A DNA stretch of 64,000 nt from NCBI RefSeq assembly GCF_024448955.1, contig NZ_JAMOIH010000020.1, positions 1 through 64,000 of the forward strand. Reading direction: 5' to 3'. Positions 56,513 through 64,000 of the stretch are shown piece by piece. The notes beneath the pieces were generated by a model. It was not told the origin of the DNA, did no database searches, and saw only the letters and a list, made by a program, of their open reading frames with translations. A program made the position numbers and the translations under genes. Position 1 is the stretch's first letter, and each line of letters begins with the position of its first letter. This stretch comes from Stutzerimonas stutzeri. Its GTDB lineage: Bacteria; Pseudomonadota; Gammaproteobacteria; Pseudomonadales; Pseudomonadaceae.

Positions 56513-56644
56513 TTAGTCGTGAGCGTGACCGTGGCTTTCGACTTCGGACTGGGTTTCCGGCTCGCCGCCGCCACAGGCCGACAGCAGACCAAGCAGACAA
56601 ACCAACAGCAGGGAGCGACTCAGGGTAGTTGTGCTTTTCATCAT
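56513..56644 (-). CDS. Very small lipoprotein with His-rich tail
   Basis: A 43-codon gene. The frame starts ATGATG at 56644-56639 with AAAGGA upstream and encodes a signal peptide LLLVCLLGLLSACGGGEPE with lipobox Cys24. It ends in ESHGHAHD, a His-rich tail that could chelate metal. It is a fourth or last member of the nickel module (HupE, anchor, His-rich protein). I know no named family. It may be a metal-scavenging lipoprotein at the outer membrane. Confidence 0.6.
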   Translation of the reverse strand: MMKSTTTLSRSLLLVCLLGLLSACGGGEPETQSEVESHGHAHD

Positions 56645-56711
56645 GTAATCCTTTCTGTTTCGATCATGAAAGTAGAAGCCCCTGTGCCGGCTGACGCAGG
56701 GGCTATGTGCC

Positions 56712-57374
56712 TCAGATAACGCGTTTGACGCTCAGGTACTCGCCCTTGGTCTTCAGCGTGATGGTCACGTCCTGGTTGCTGCGGTTGCGCCAGAACCAAC
56801 CGTGTGTGCCGTCGAAAATGGCGGTGAACTCGCCTTTGTCACCCTTGATCTGCTTGGCTTTGCTGTAGCTGTGGTAGTAGCCCTTGGGGCCGTTGTAAGG
56901 CTCGCCATGAGTGTCGTGGTTGACCGGTACGCCATTGGTTGCCCACTCGTAGCTGACCGTGGCCTTGTTCAGCATCTCCAGCTTGATTTCACTGGCCTCA
57001 CCTGGCTTCAGGGTGACGGTTATCTCGTCAGACTTCAGGGCTGGCTGTGGCTCTGCGGCTGGTTCAGCCACAGGCACTGCCGCGACTTGCTCTTGAACTA
57101 CCGGCTGAACAGGCACGGGGGCTTGCACAACGGGGGATGCAGCGGGTTGAACCGCTGCATCCGCAGCCGCTTCTTCGGCCAGGGTTTTCTTCATTTCGCC
57201 CATCTGGGTCAGGCCGAGTAAGCGGCCAACGCCCGTTGGGTCGATGGCGTACTCCGAAGGCATCACTACAGTGACCAGTAAGGCTGCGGCAACGCCCACG
57301 GCGATCACAGTGGAGCGCAACAGTTGGCGGCTGGTAGGCAATTCGCTTTGGGTCGGAAGCTTGGTATTGAACAT
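56712..57374 (-). CDS. Transmembrane anchor protein of the HupE module
   Basis: A 220-residue protein with one N-terminal transmembrane segment (residues 20-40), a Pro/Ala/Val-rich periplasmic linker (75-110) and a C-terminal beta domain (TVTLKPGEASEIKLEMLNKATVSYEWATNGVPVNHDTHGEP ... GTHGWFWRNRSNQDVTI). This matches the product named transmembrane anchor protein that accompanies HupE/UreJ genes. Twelve bases separate it from hupE. His, Asp and Glu residues in the domain could bind metal. Function not established. Confidence 0.75.
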   Translation of the reverse strand: MFNTKLPTQSELPTSRQLLRSTVIAVGVAAALLVTVVMPSEYAIDPTGVGRLLGLTQMGEMKKTLAEEAAADAAVQPAASPVVQAPVPVQPVVQEQVAAVPVAEPAAEPQPALKSDEITVTLKPGEASEIKLEMLNKATVSYEWATNGVPVNHDTHGEPYNGPKGYYHSYSKAKQIKGDKGEFTAIFDGTHGWFWRNRSNQDVTITLKTKGEYLSVKRVI

Positions 57375-57386
57375 GCTGAGAATTCC

Positions 57387-58124
57387 TTACTGAGAGGCGA
57401 TCAGGCCGGTGAGCTGGTAACCCATCAAGAGGAAACCGGCGCTCATCATGGCGACGTTTGCGGTATATGCATGGCGCCAGAAGCTGGCGGTGCGTCGCCA
57501 GTAGCCCATGACAATCAGGATGGCGCTCAGGGCCAGGAGCTGGCCGATTTCGACGCCGACGTTGAAGGCGATCAGGTTGGTGATCAGGCCATCTGCCGAG
57601 ATCTCGTATTCCTGAATCTTGGTCGCCAGACCAAAGCCATGCAGCAGGCCGAAAATCAGCGTGGCCGCTTTGGTGTTCGGCTGATGGCCGAACCAGCGCT
57701 GGAATGCGCCCAGGTTATCCAGCGCCTTGTACACCACCGAGAAACCGATGATGGCGTCGATCACAAAGGAGCTGATGCTGATTTCTGCCAGCACACCGAA
57801 CAACAGCGTAACTGTGTGGCCCACGGCGAACAGGGTGACGTAGAGCCCAACATCCTTCAGGCGGTAGAGGAAGAAGATCACTCCGAAGAGGAACAGCAGG
57901 TGGTCGTAGCCGGTGATCATGTGCTTAGCGCCCATGTAGATAAACGGCAGCACCATCACCCCGGAGCTTTCCTGAATAAAGCCCTTGTCGCCCTCGGCAA
58001 CGGCGTGGGCCAGCGCCTCAGGCATGCCTAGAAACAGCAATGCCATGAAAAGCAGCAACAGTAGTAACGAGCGATTCGGACGCACGACAGATGAGTCCAT
58101 TGCGCCCATAGATAGCGAATGCAT
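57387..58124 (-). CDS. HupE/UreJ-family nickel or cobalt permease-like protein
   Basis: A 245-residue membrane protein with a signal-like first segment and about seven spans. MGAKHMITGYDHLLFLFGVIFFL and FAVGHTVTLLFG hold the His and Asp residues (HxxxxxDH, GHT) of the HupE family, which carries Ni2+ or Co2+. LIFGLLHGFGLATKIQEYEI continues the pattern. The gene faces the sensor gene at 58650 across the operator, so both could be nickel-regulated. Direction of transport (uptake or efflux) is not shown by sequence. Confidence 0.82.
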   Translation of the reverse strand: MHSLSMGAMDSSVVRPNRSLLLLLLFMALLFLGMPEALAHAVAEGDKGFIQESSGVMVLPFIYMGAKHMITGYDHLLFLFGVIFFLYRLKDVGLYVTLFAVGHTVTLLFGVLAEISISSFVIDAIIGFSVVYKALDNLGAFQRWFGHQPNTKAATLIFGLLHGFGLATKIQEYEISADGLITNLIAFNVGVEIGQLLALSAILIVMGYWRRTASFWRHAYTANVAMMSAGFLLMGYQLTGLIASQ

Positions 58125-58171
58125 GGTTGAGTCCTAAATTAAAGGGGGCTTGGGCCGCACAGCGGCCTGTG

Positions 58172-58531
58172 TCAGAGCACGAATGTGGCGCGCGGTGGCC
58201 GCTCGATCAGGAAGATCGGGCTTGGAGGAATGGAGTAGCGAGGGGCGAGTATCGGCTGCGCACGTTCTGGCAGCGTGCTTATTCTCAGCAGCGCGGTCAG
58301 ATGCGGTGTTTCATGCAAGTGGTCGGCTGTCAGCGGCGAGTGGCAGTGATCCCCGTACGCAGCACAGGCCTGCGTCTCATCACCATGCGCATGCGAATGA
58401 GCACTGTCATTTCCACTCAAGGAAGGCTGGCTCGATCCCATAAACAGCGCAGAGGTATGCCCGGCCCAAGCCAGCAATATGGCGAGAGCAAGGGCAAAAA
58501 TCACCTTGGTGCTAATGGGATTGCTGAGCAT
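58172..58531 (-). CDS. His-rich exported hypothetical protein
   Basis: A 119-residue protein with an N-terminal membrane segment (KVIFALALAILLAWAGHTSALF). The following region is dense in His (HSHAHGDETQACAAYGDHCHSPLTADHLHETPHL), a likely metal-binding segment. The C-terminal half is Pro-rich. It is first of the minus-strand set ahead of hupE and lies next to the operator at 58592. I do not know a family name. Confidence 0.55.
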   Translation of the reverse strand: MLSNPISTKVIFALALAILLAWAGHTSALFMGSSQPSLSGNDSAHSHAHGDETQACAAYGDHCHSPLTADHLHETPHLTALLRISTLPERAQPILAPRYSIPPSPIFLIERPPRATFVL

Positions 58532-58591
58532 GTTGTGGTTCTTTCGATGCCTAAGCGAGTGGCTTTTATGGAGAGGTAGCCGGTTTGACCA

Positions 58592-58610
58592 TATCCCCCC
58601 CAGGGGGATA
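58592..58610. promoter_or_regulatory. InrS/RcnR-type operator
   Basis: TATCCCCC-CCA-GGGGGATA is a perfect eight-base inverted repeat with a G-tract flanked by AT, the form of CsoR/RcnR-family operators. It lies between the divergent His-rich gene and the sensor gene, 40 bases before the latter, and can control both directions. Confidence 0.8.
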
Positions 58611-58649
58611 GCATGAGAGCGTAATTCATCGACGCACGAGACTCAAGGC

Positions 58650-58937
58650 ATGAGCGATCACGAACACGGCCACCAGCACCAAAGTCATGGCGACATCATC
58701 AAAAGGTTGAAGCGTGCGGAGGGCCACCTGCGCAGCATCGTCACCATGATTGAAGACAGCCGGGCCTGCGTCGACATTGCTCAGCAGCTACATGCCGTGG
58801 AAAAAGCCGTCTGCCAGGCCAAGCGTGTGCTTATCCAAGACCATATCGACCACTGTCTGGAACATACAGTCGAAGCACTTGCGGTAGGCGAGCGCGCTTC
58901 ACTCGAAGACTTCAAGCAAATCACCAAGTACCTCTAG
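58650..58937 (+). CDS. Metal-sensing repressor, InrS/RcnR-like (CsoR family)
   Basis: A 95-residue all-helical repressor. The His-rich N-terminus (HEHGHQHQSH) is followed by the DUF156 core. Metal ligands are Cys40, His65 and Cys69; spacing is 25 then 4. A His at position 8 stands 32 residues before Cys40. This H-C-H-C set with this spacing is that of the cyanobacterial nickel sensor InrS, whereas RcnR has H-C-H-H and copper CsoR has only C-H-C. It represses until nickel binds and would release the operator at 58592. Confidence 0.85.
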   Translation: MSDHEHGHQHQSHGDIIKRLKRAEGHLRSIVTMIEDSRACVDIAQQLHAVEKAVCQAKRVLIQDHIDHCLEHTVEALAVGERASLEDFKQITKYL

Positions 58938-58946
58938 GCCCCTCCC

Positions 58947-60080
58947 ATGTCGAGTTTCGCCGAATTGCTGCAACAGGGGGGCTCGCAGGCCTGGCTGTAC
59001 TTCCCCAGCGCCATTCTGCTGGGTGCTTTGCACGGCTTGGAGCCTGGGCACTCGAAGACCATGATGGCGGCGTTTATCGTGGCCATTCGTGGCACGGTGA
59101 AGCAGGCCATTCTGCTAGGCCTTGCCGCAACGCTTTCGCACACCGCCGTAGTCTGGCTGGTGGCCATGGGCGGCATGTACCTGGGGCAGAATTTGGATGC
59201 CGAAACTACCGAGCCTTATTTCCAGCTAGCGTCCGCCGTAATCATTATCACCATCGCCCTGTGGATGCTCTGGCGCACCTGGCGTGGCGAGCAGATGTGG
59301 CGCTTCGAGGAAGGTGATGAGCATCAACACGACCATCACCACCACGATGAAACGCAGCGTATCGACACAGGGCACGGGCGTATCGAGCTGTCGATCTTCG
59401 AAGAAGGCGCCCCTCCGCGCTGGCGGCTGAAGACCTTGAGTGGTCATGCCTGGCCGGCTGCTGAAGTAAGCTTGCTGACGACTCGCCCCGATGGCCTGGC
59501 CCAGCAGTTTCGCTTCGTCGACCGGTGTGACTACCTAGAGTCACTGGACGATATTCCCGAGCCCCATGAGTTCACTGCGCGCCTGAGCCTCGGCCATGCT
59601 GATCACTCCCACGACTATGACCTGGAGTTCCGCGAGCAAAGCCACCGTCATGAGCATGATCATTCCGAGCTGGAGGGGCTAGAGCTGTCGCTGGAGGGCT
59701 ACCAGGATGCCCATGAGCGAGCGCATGCCAACGACATCCGTAAACGCTTCAGCAATCGCAATGTCACCACCGGCCAGATCATCCTGTTCGGTCTGACTGG
59801 CGGACTGATTCCCTGCCCGGCAGCGATCACCGTGCTGCTGCTCTGCCTGCAAGTGAAAGAAGTCACCCTGGGTGCCGTCCTGGTGCTGTGTTTCAGCATC
59901 GGTCTGGCTATAACTCTGGTTACCGTTGGTGCAGCCGCTGCTATCGGCGCACGCCAGGCATCCAATCGTTGGCCCTGGCTGGGTGCTGTGGCCCGTCGCG
60001 CTCCTTACCTGTCCAGCCTACTGATCATTGGTGTGGGGGTTTACGTCGGCTTCCACGGCTGGATCGGCCTGAACGCCTAG
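58947..60080 (+). CDS. rcnA: Nickel/cobalt efflux protein RcnA
   Basis: A 377-residue membrane transporter. N-terminal spans contain GALHGLEPGHSKTMMAAF, the HxxxxxH motif of the RcnA/NicO family. A long cytoplasmic loop carries HEHQHDHHHHDE and further His clusters (near 130 and 230), typical of metal-handling loops. The closing half has GLTGGLIPCPAAITVLLLCL, the second signature. It follows the sensor gene by nine bases and ends three bases before yqaA, forming an operon under the operator at 58592. Confidence 0.93.
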   Translation: MSSFAELLQQGGSQAWLYFPSAILLGALHGLEPGHSKTMMAAFIVAIRGTVKQAILLGLAATLSHTAVVWLVAMGGMYLGQNLDAETTEPYFQLASAVIIITIALWMLWRTWRGEQMWRFEEGDEHQHDHHHHDETQRIDTGHGRIELSIFEEGAPPRWRLKTLSGHAWPAAEVSLLTTRPDGLAQQFRFVDRCDYLESLDDIPEPHEFTARLSLGHADHSHDYDLEFREQSHRHEHDHSELEGLELSLEGYQDAHERAHANDIRKRFSNRNVTTGQIILFGLTGGLIPCPAAITVLLLCLQVKEVTLGAVLVLCFSIGLAITLVTVGAAAAIGARQASNRWPWLGAVARRAPYLSSLLIIGVGVYVGFHGWIGLNA

Positions 60081-60083
60081 CCG

Positions 60084-60524
60084 ATGTGGGAGTTATCCGG
60101 TTATTTCGGCCTGTTCCTCGCTGCCTTCGGTGCTGCCACGTTGCTACCCATGCAGTCGGAGGCGGTGCTGGTCGGGTTGCTGCTGACTGACCGCTATGCG
60201 GTCTGGGCGCTGCTGGCGGTCGCCACCACGGGTAATGTACTGGGCTCGGTACTGAACTGGCTGCTGGGTCGCTCTATCGAGCGCTACAGACACAAGCGCT
60301 GGTTTCCCGTCAGCGAGGGCAAACTGGAAAAGGCTCAGCAGGCTTATCACCGCTTCGGTCGCTGGTCACTGCTGCTCAGTTGGGTGCCGATCATTGGTGA
60401 TCCACTCACAGTCGTCGCGGGTGTCATGCGAGAACCCTTCTGGAGCTTTCTGTTGATCGTGATGCTGGCTAAGACCACTCGCTATCTGGCACTAGCTGCC
60501 ATGACGCTTGGGTGGTTTGGGTGA
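60084..60524 (+). CDS. yqaA: YqaA-family membrane protein (DedA-like)
   Basis: A 146-residue SNARE-associated/DedA-type protein with four spans. LPMQSEAVLVGLL and GNVLGSVLNWLLGRSIERY, then WVPIIGDPLTVVAG are the family hallmarks. The YqaA branch is small; its function is uncertain, but such proteins often travel with metal resistance. Starts three bases after rcnA; its TGA overlaps the GTG of the next gene. Confidence 0.85.
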   Translation: MWELSGYFGLFLAAFGAATLLPMQSEAVLVGLLLTDRYAVWALLAVATTGNVLGSVLNWLLGRSIERYRHKRWFPVSEGKLEKAQQAYHRFGRWSLLLSWVPIIGDPLTVVAGVMREPFWSFLLIVMLAKTTRYLALAAMTLGWFG

Positions 60525-61237
60525 GCCTGCAGAAGCGCGACACCAACCTGGATCTGATCAAGTGGCTGGCGATGCTGACCATGCTGCTGGATCACCTGCG
60601 CTACATCTGGCCTGACAACGGATGGTTGTTCATCGTTGGGCGCTTAGCCTTTCCAATGTTCTGCCTGGGGATCGCCGCCAATGTCGCGCGCTCGCAAACA
60701 GGTGAGCTGTATTCCGATAACAACGTTCGCTACATGTGCTGGATGACTGCGTTTGCAGTGATCTCGGAGTTGCCCTATCGCCTGCTTTCTAACGACAGCA
60801 GCACGCTCAACGTTATGCCTTCGCTGCTGTTGGGCCTGCTTATCACCTGGGGAGCACATCACCGTGGTCGCGACGGTTTGATCCTGGCTCTGGCCGGCGT
60901 GACTGTCGCGGTGCTGATGCAAGAGCGCCTGATGTACGGCGTTTTCGGCGCACTGCTGCCGGCAGCGTTGCTGCTGGCCATTCAGCGCCCAGGGCTTGTG
61001 TGGCTATTGCCTGCCGCACTGTGCGTACTGGCCAATAGTCGCAACCGCTGGCTCGCCGAGTGGGAATTGCAGCCCTATACCTTGCTGATCGTGATCACTG
61101 CGTTTGTCGCACCCTTGCTTGGGTTGTGGCTGCTGCGCCGACTGCGCCAGTTCAGGGTCTGGCCGGTCAAGCGCTGGGGTTATTGGTTCTACCCCGGGCA
61201 TCTGGCCGTACTACACATGATCCGCTCGCTCGGCTAG
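60521..61237 (+). CDS. TraX-family membrane protein
   Basis: A 238-residue multi-span protein starting at GTG 60521 (GTGA overlap with yqaA). RDTNLDLIKWLAMLTMLLDHLRYIW is the TraX family opening, and FPMFCLGIAANVAR and the ending WFYPGHLAVLHMIR fit. TraX acetylates F pilin in F plasmids, but chromosomal homologues have unknown acyltransferase-like roles. Last gene of the rcnA operon; it converges on the rhodanese gene. Confidence 0.85.
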   Translation: MSLQKRDTNLDLIKWLAMLTMLLDHLRYIWPDNGWLFIVGRLAFPMFCLGIAANVARSQTGELYSDNNVRYMCWMTAFAVISELPYRLLSNDSSTLNVMPSLLLGLLITWGAHHRGRDGLILALAGVTVAVLMQERLMYGVFGALLPAALLLAIQRPGLVWLLPAALCVLANSRNRWLAEWELQPYTLLIVITAFVAPLLGLWLLRRLRQFRVWPVKRWGYWFYPGHLAVLHMIRSLG

Positions 61238-61273
61238 TGCCAGCGACTATCGCGTCATATCGGCGGAGATCCA

Positions 61274-61600
61274 CTACCTCGATATGCTACGGGTGGGCCG
61301 GCCAGCGCCGTACCAGCCAGCAAAGCCATCGATCAAGAAGCGAGCATCCAGGCCCATGGCCTCCAATGTGGCGGCGATGCCCTGGCTGATTTCATGCCCC
61401 TTGGCGCAATAGACAATCACTGGCCTGTCCCGTGAAACCTGATCTTTCCAGGTGAAGACAGCCTCGGGATCACGCCAGTGTGCGTCGGGAATTTCTTCGG
61501 CATCGGCAAGCCGCACGCTCGTACGGCGCACATCCAGCAAAGTGAACGCCCGATCTGCTGCCTGCCATTCCGCCAGTTCGCATATCGAGATTCTGCTCAT
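61274..61600 (-). CDS. Rhodanese-like protein (ChrE-type)
   Basis: A 108-residue single rhodanese domain with the active-site loop VYCAKGHEIS (Cys near residue 65). LLDVRRTSVRLADAEEIPDAHWRDPE is the substrate-binding side of the fold. Found downstream of chrA, such proteins are called ChrE and may act on chromium-glutathione complexes; the chemistry is not established. Ten bases separate it from chrA. Confidence 0.83.
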   Translation of the reverse strand: MSRISICELAEWQAADRAFTLLDVRRTSVRLADAEEIPDAHWRDPEAVFTWKDQVSRDRPVIVYCAKGHEISQGIAATLEAMGLDARFLIDGFAGWYGAGRPTRSISR

Positions 61601-61610
61601 CTTCTACCTC

Positions 61611-62975
61611 TCAGTTTTGCAGCAGGTGTACCACCAGTCCGGCCAAAGCACAGGCCATCAGCACTTGGATGACACCGCGTTTAAAGTGAAACAAGGCTAC
61701 CGCTGCCGCCAGGGCAATTAGCGCCGAAGGCCAGTCGAAAGCCCCCTCGAAGCCTTGCGGCCAGAGCACGTGATAACCAAAGAACAGCGCCAGATTGAGG
61801 ATTACCCCGACCACGGCGGCGGTGATGGCCGTCAGCGGCGCGGTGAACTTCAGTTCGTTGTGGGTCGATTCCACCAGCGGGCCGCCCGCAAGAATGAACA
61901 GGAAGGACGGCAGGAAGGTGAACCAGGTGACCAGGCTGGCGGCCACGACACCGGCCAAGAAGGCCTGATCGGCACCGAATACCTGCTGCACGTAGCCACC
62001 GACAAAACCGACGAAGGCCACCACCATGATCAGTGGCCCTGGCGTAGTTTCACCCAGAGCCAGACCGTCGATCATCTGTGTCGGGGTCAGCCAGCCGTAG
62101 TGGCCGACTGCACCCTGGTAGACATAGGGTAGTACCGCATAGGCACCGCCGAAGGTCAGCAGTGCGGCCTTGGTGAAGAACCAGCCCATCTGCGTCAGCG
62201 TGCCTTCCCAGCCGAATAGAGCGGTCAACAGCCCCATGGGCAACGCCCACAGCGTTGCACCTATCGCTGCCAGCAAGAGCAGTCGTGGCCAGCGGAAGCG
62301 CGCATGTTCCGGTGTCGGGGTTTCATCATCAATCAGCGCTGGGCCGTAAGACTGCTTGGCCGCGCCATGACCACCGCCGATGCTGAACTTCTCTGGGACG
62401 AAACGCCCACCGAAATAACCGATCACTGCGGCGACCAGCACGATCAGCGGGAACGGCAGGTTGAGGGCGAATATCGCCACAAACGAGGCGGCAGCTATCG
62501 CCCACAGCCAGTTGTTCTTCAGGGCACGGGAGCCGATGCGATGAGCGGCCTGCACCACGATGGCGGTCACGGCGGGCTTGATCCCATAGAACAGTCCGGC
62601 CACCACCGGCACATCACCGAAAGCGATATAGACCCACGACAGCGCGATCAGGATAAACAGCGAGGGCAGCACAAACAGCACCCCGGCAATCACACCACCC
62701 CAGGTGCGGTGCATCAGCCAGCCGATATAGGTGGCCAGTTGCTGGGCCTCCGGGCCGGGCAGCAGCATGCAGTAGTTCAGCGCATGCAGAAAACGCCGCT
62801 CAGAGATCCAGCGCCGACGCTCCACCAGCTCCTGGTGCATGATCGAGATCTGTCCGGCTGGGCCGCCGAAACTGATGAAACCGAGCTTGAGCCAGAACAG
62901 AAAAGCCTGGAACAAACTGACAGGCTCGGCACGTGGCAGATCCTGCTCTACAGGCGGCAGTGTGGTTTCATTCAT
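61611..62975 (-). CDS. chrA: Chromate efflux transporter ChrA
   Basis: A 454-residue long-chain CHR transporter: two homologous halves of five or six spans, each opening with a conserved pattern (LKLGFISFGGPAGQI in the first, ALLTFGGAYAVLPYV in the second). Motif RRRWISERRFLHALNYCMLLPGPEAQQLATYIGW contains the PGPEAQ signature. It exports chromate. The start lies in the end of chrB (eight-base overlap), so the two are coupled. Confidence 0.95.
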   Translation of the reverse strand: MNETTLPPVEQDLPRAEPVSLFQAFLFWLKLGFISFGGPAGQISIMHQELVERRRWISERRFLHALNYCMLLPGPEAQQLATYIGWLMHRTWGGVIAGVLFVLPSLFILIALSWVYIAFGDVPVVAGLFYGIKPAVTAIVVQAAHRIGSRALKNNWLWAIAAASFVAIFALNLPFPLIVLVAAVIGYFGGRFVPEKFSIGGGHGAAKQSYGPALIDDETPTPEHARFRWPRLLLLAAIGATLWALPMGLLTALFGWEGTLTQMGWFFTKAALLTFGGAYAVLPYVYQGAVGHYGWLTPTQMIDGLALGETTPGPLIMVVAFVGFVGGYVQQVFGADQAFLAGVVAASLVTWFTFLPSFLFILAGGPLVESTHNELKFTAPLTAITAAVVGVILNLALFFGYHVLWPQGFEGAFDWPSALIALAAAVALFHFKRGVIQVLMACALAGLVVHLLQN

Positions 62976-63912
62976 CAGGGGTCTCTTCTTTCACAAATGC
63001 CGCCAGCAACCCATCGAAGATGGCGCAAGCAGCCGTTAGCAACTGGTCGTCATTGAGGATGGTTTCGCGCAGCCCGGCCAATACACGCTCGATGCCAACA
63101 GCCTCAGCGGGTTGAACGCCACCGACATCCAGGTAATGCACCAGAGCCGCGATGCGGCTTAGGCCTGGCTCGACCAGTGCAAAGCTGGCTTGCAGGGTTT
63201 CGAAGGTGACGCGACTGCCGACATGGCTAAAGGTCGCACCGTCGAAATCGAAGCCCAGCGCGTCAGCAGGGCAATCATTCGGTGTGTCCAACCAGAGAAT
63301 GCGGGCTCTCGGATCGATGCAGCGCCGAATCAGCCAGGCACTGGCCAGGCGGTCGACCCAGGGCCGCTTGCGCGTAGCCCAGAGGCGGCCCTGGTAGTCG
63401 CGGCGATCCAGCTGTTCGATAGGCTGATCCTGACTGCTCGGCTCATCCCGCGAAAGTGCCCGACTGATGGCCGTTTCAAGTGTTTTGAGGGCCGTGTCGG
63501 TCTGTTTCCGCGCTGCCGCAGGGAAGAAGTCGATGGCCGCAAGCTGCGCAAATGCCTTGCGCAGCTTGCGTACCTGCTTGGTGCTAGTGAGGGCGTTATC
63601 CGAAGTCAGTTGAGCCTGGCACGCCTCGATCTCGACGCGCAGCTTGGCGTAGTCCTCGCTACGGTCGAACAACTCGATAAAGCGCTCGCCTTGCGGATCA
63701 TTGATGGGCAACAGAAAGGCCGTGCCATTGCTACCCAGCACGTCGCGCTCAACAGCTTCCAACGCTTCCCGGCAGGCGGGAGTATCAGGCAGCAAATAGA
63801 CACCATCGCGCAGTACCGCTGCGCCACTGCTCTTGAGGGCACGCCAGGCACGCATCCGCTCTGTGGCGTTAGCGGTCGGCAAGGCGATGATCAGAGATAG
63901 CCAACTATTCAT
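62968..63912 (-). CDS. chrB: Chromate-sensing regulator ChrB
   Basis: A 314-residue ChrB protein. The N-terminus LIIALPTANATERMRAWRALKSSGAAVLRDGVYLLP matches the conserved ChrB start, so ATG 63912 is the right start. The C-terminal half (ATRKRPWVDRLASAWLIRRCIDPRARILWL) is the ChrB domain and has GFDFDGATFSHVG. ChrB represses chrBA and responds to chromate. No Shine-Dalgarno sequence precedes the start, and a -10-like TATTCT lies seven bases before it, so the message may be leaderless. Confidence 0.93.
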   Translation of the reverse strand: MNSWLSLIIALPTANATERMRAWRALKSSGAAVLRDGVYLLPDTPACREALEAVERDVLGSNGTAFLLPINDPQGERFIELFDRSEDYAKLRVEIEACQAQLTSDNALTSTKQVRKLRKAFAQLAAIDFFPAAARKQTDTALKTLETAISRALSRDEPSSQDQPIEQLDRRDYQGRLWATRKRPWVDRLASAWLIRRCIDPRARILWLDTPNDCPADALGFDFDGATFSHVGSRVTFETLQASFALVEPGLSRIAALVHYLDVGGVQPAEAVGIERVLAGLRETILNDDQLLTAACAIFDGLLAAFVKEETPDE

Positions 63913-63913
63913 G

Positions 63914-63951
63914 TAGAGTAGAATACCTATTAGGTAGTAATCTTTACTCTA
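63914..63951 (-). promoter_or_regulatory. Nested palindromes and -10 before chrB
   Basis: TACCTA-T-TAGGTA (63924-63936) sits inside an outer inverted repeat TAGAGTA (63914-63920)/TACTCTA (63945-63951). On the minus strand TATTCT, a possible -10, lies seven bases before the ATG. A ChrB operator is the simplest reading. The remaining 49 bases to the window end show no gene. Confidence 0.55.
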
Positions 63952-64000
63952 TTCTTGCTCTGGGTGATTGTGAAGCACTAAATAGTTGGCCGATGATTGC

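Overview
The window reads as the chromosome of a denitrifying, high-GC gammaproteobacterium, most likely Stutzerimonas (Pseudomonas) stutzeri or a close relative. The evidence is Pseudomonas-type core genes (dinB, sprT, ttcA), a complete MSHA-type pilus cluster, a periplasmic nitrate reductase napEDABC operon, and a ptxABCDE phosphite-oxidation operon whose PtxD closely resembles, from memory, the protein first described in P. stutzeri WM88. No database search was possible, so all names rest on motifs, gene order and recall of families.

Layout, left half (1-31.5 kb, core-like, high GC). A hot-dog thioesterase, a small acidic exported protein and dinB precede an MSHA type IV pilus cluster (about 2.6-20.1 kb): mshI, a pilN-like gene, mshJ, K, L, M, N, E, G, B, A, C, D, O, P, Q, nearly all with overlapping starts and stops. 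mshH and mshF of the Vibrio layout are not present, and a repeat-rich 450-bp segment separates mshE from mshG. After it come a META-domain lipoprotein pair, a tract of diverged repeats, a dienelactone hydrolase, and the nap operon with an ANR/DNR-type box. An MFS transporter, sprT, two Yip1-like membrane proteins and a DnaJ-related protein follow.

At 31.6 kb the tRNA-thiolation gene ttcA is cut in its PP-loop codons (SGGK|DS). An AT-rich element begins there. It encodes three consecutive tyrosine recombinase-like proteins and a small coiled-coil protein (31.8-37.4 kb), in an arrangement that recalls the Gamma-Mobile-Trio islands, with Tn554 and recombinase-in-trio elements as alternatives. 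The missing 3' part of ttcA is not in the window, so the island probably continues past 64 kb.

The sequence to the right is accessory. It holds (i) a restriction-like set of DNA adenine methyltransferase, DEAD-box helicase and GIY-YIG nuclease, with a remnant of a DUF1016 (YhcG) gene between methyltransferase and helicase, beside a 73-aa XRE regulator and a TATAAT-bearing palindrome; (ii) an unrecognised 195-aa protein coupled to an SF2 helicase, followed by BPSL0761-like and DUF6088/AbiEi-like genes; (iii) an XRE-ImmA/IrrE regulator with an unknown partner; (iv) ptxABCDE for uptake and NAD-dependent oxidation of phosphite, behind a candidate Pho box; (v) a nickel/cobalt module (His-rich small proteins, membrane anchor, HupE, an InrS-like H-C-H-C sensor with an inverted-repeat operator, RcnA, YqaA, TraX-like); and (vi) a chromate module (chrB, chrA, rhodanese). 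Together the region combines mobility, defence, phosphorus scavenging and metal resistance.
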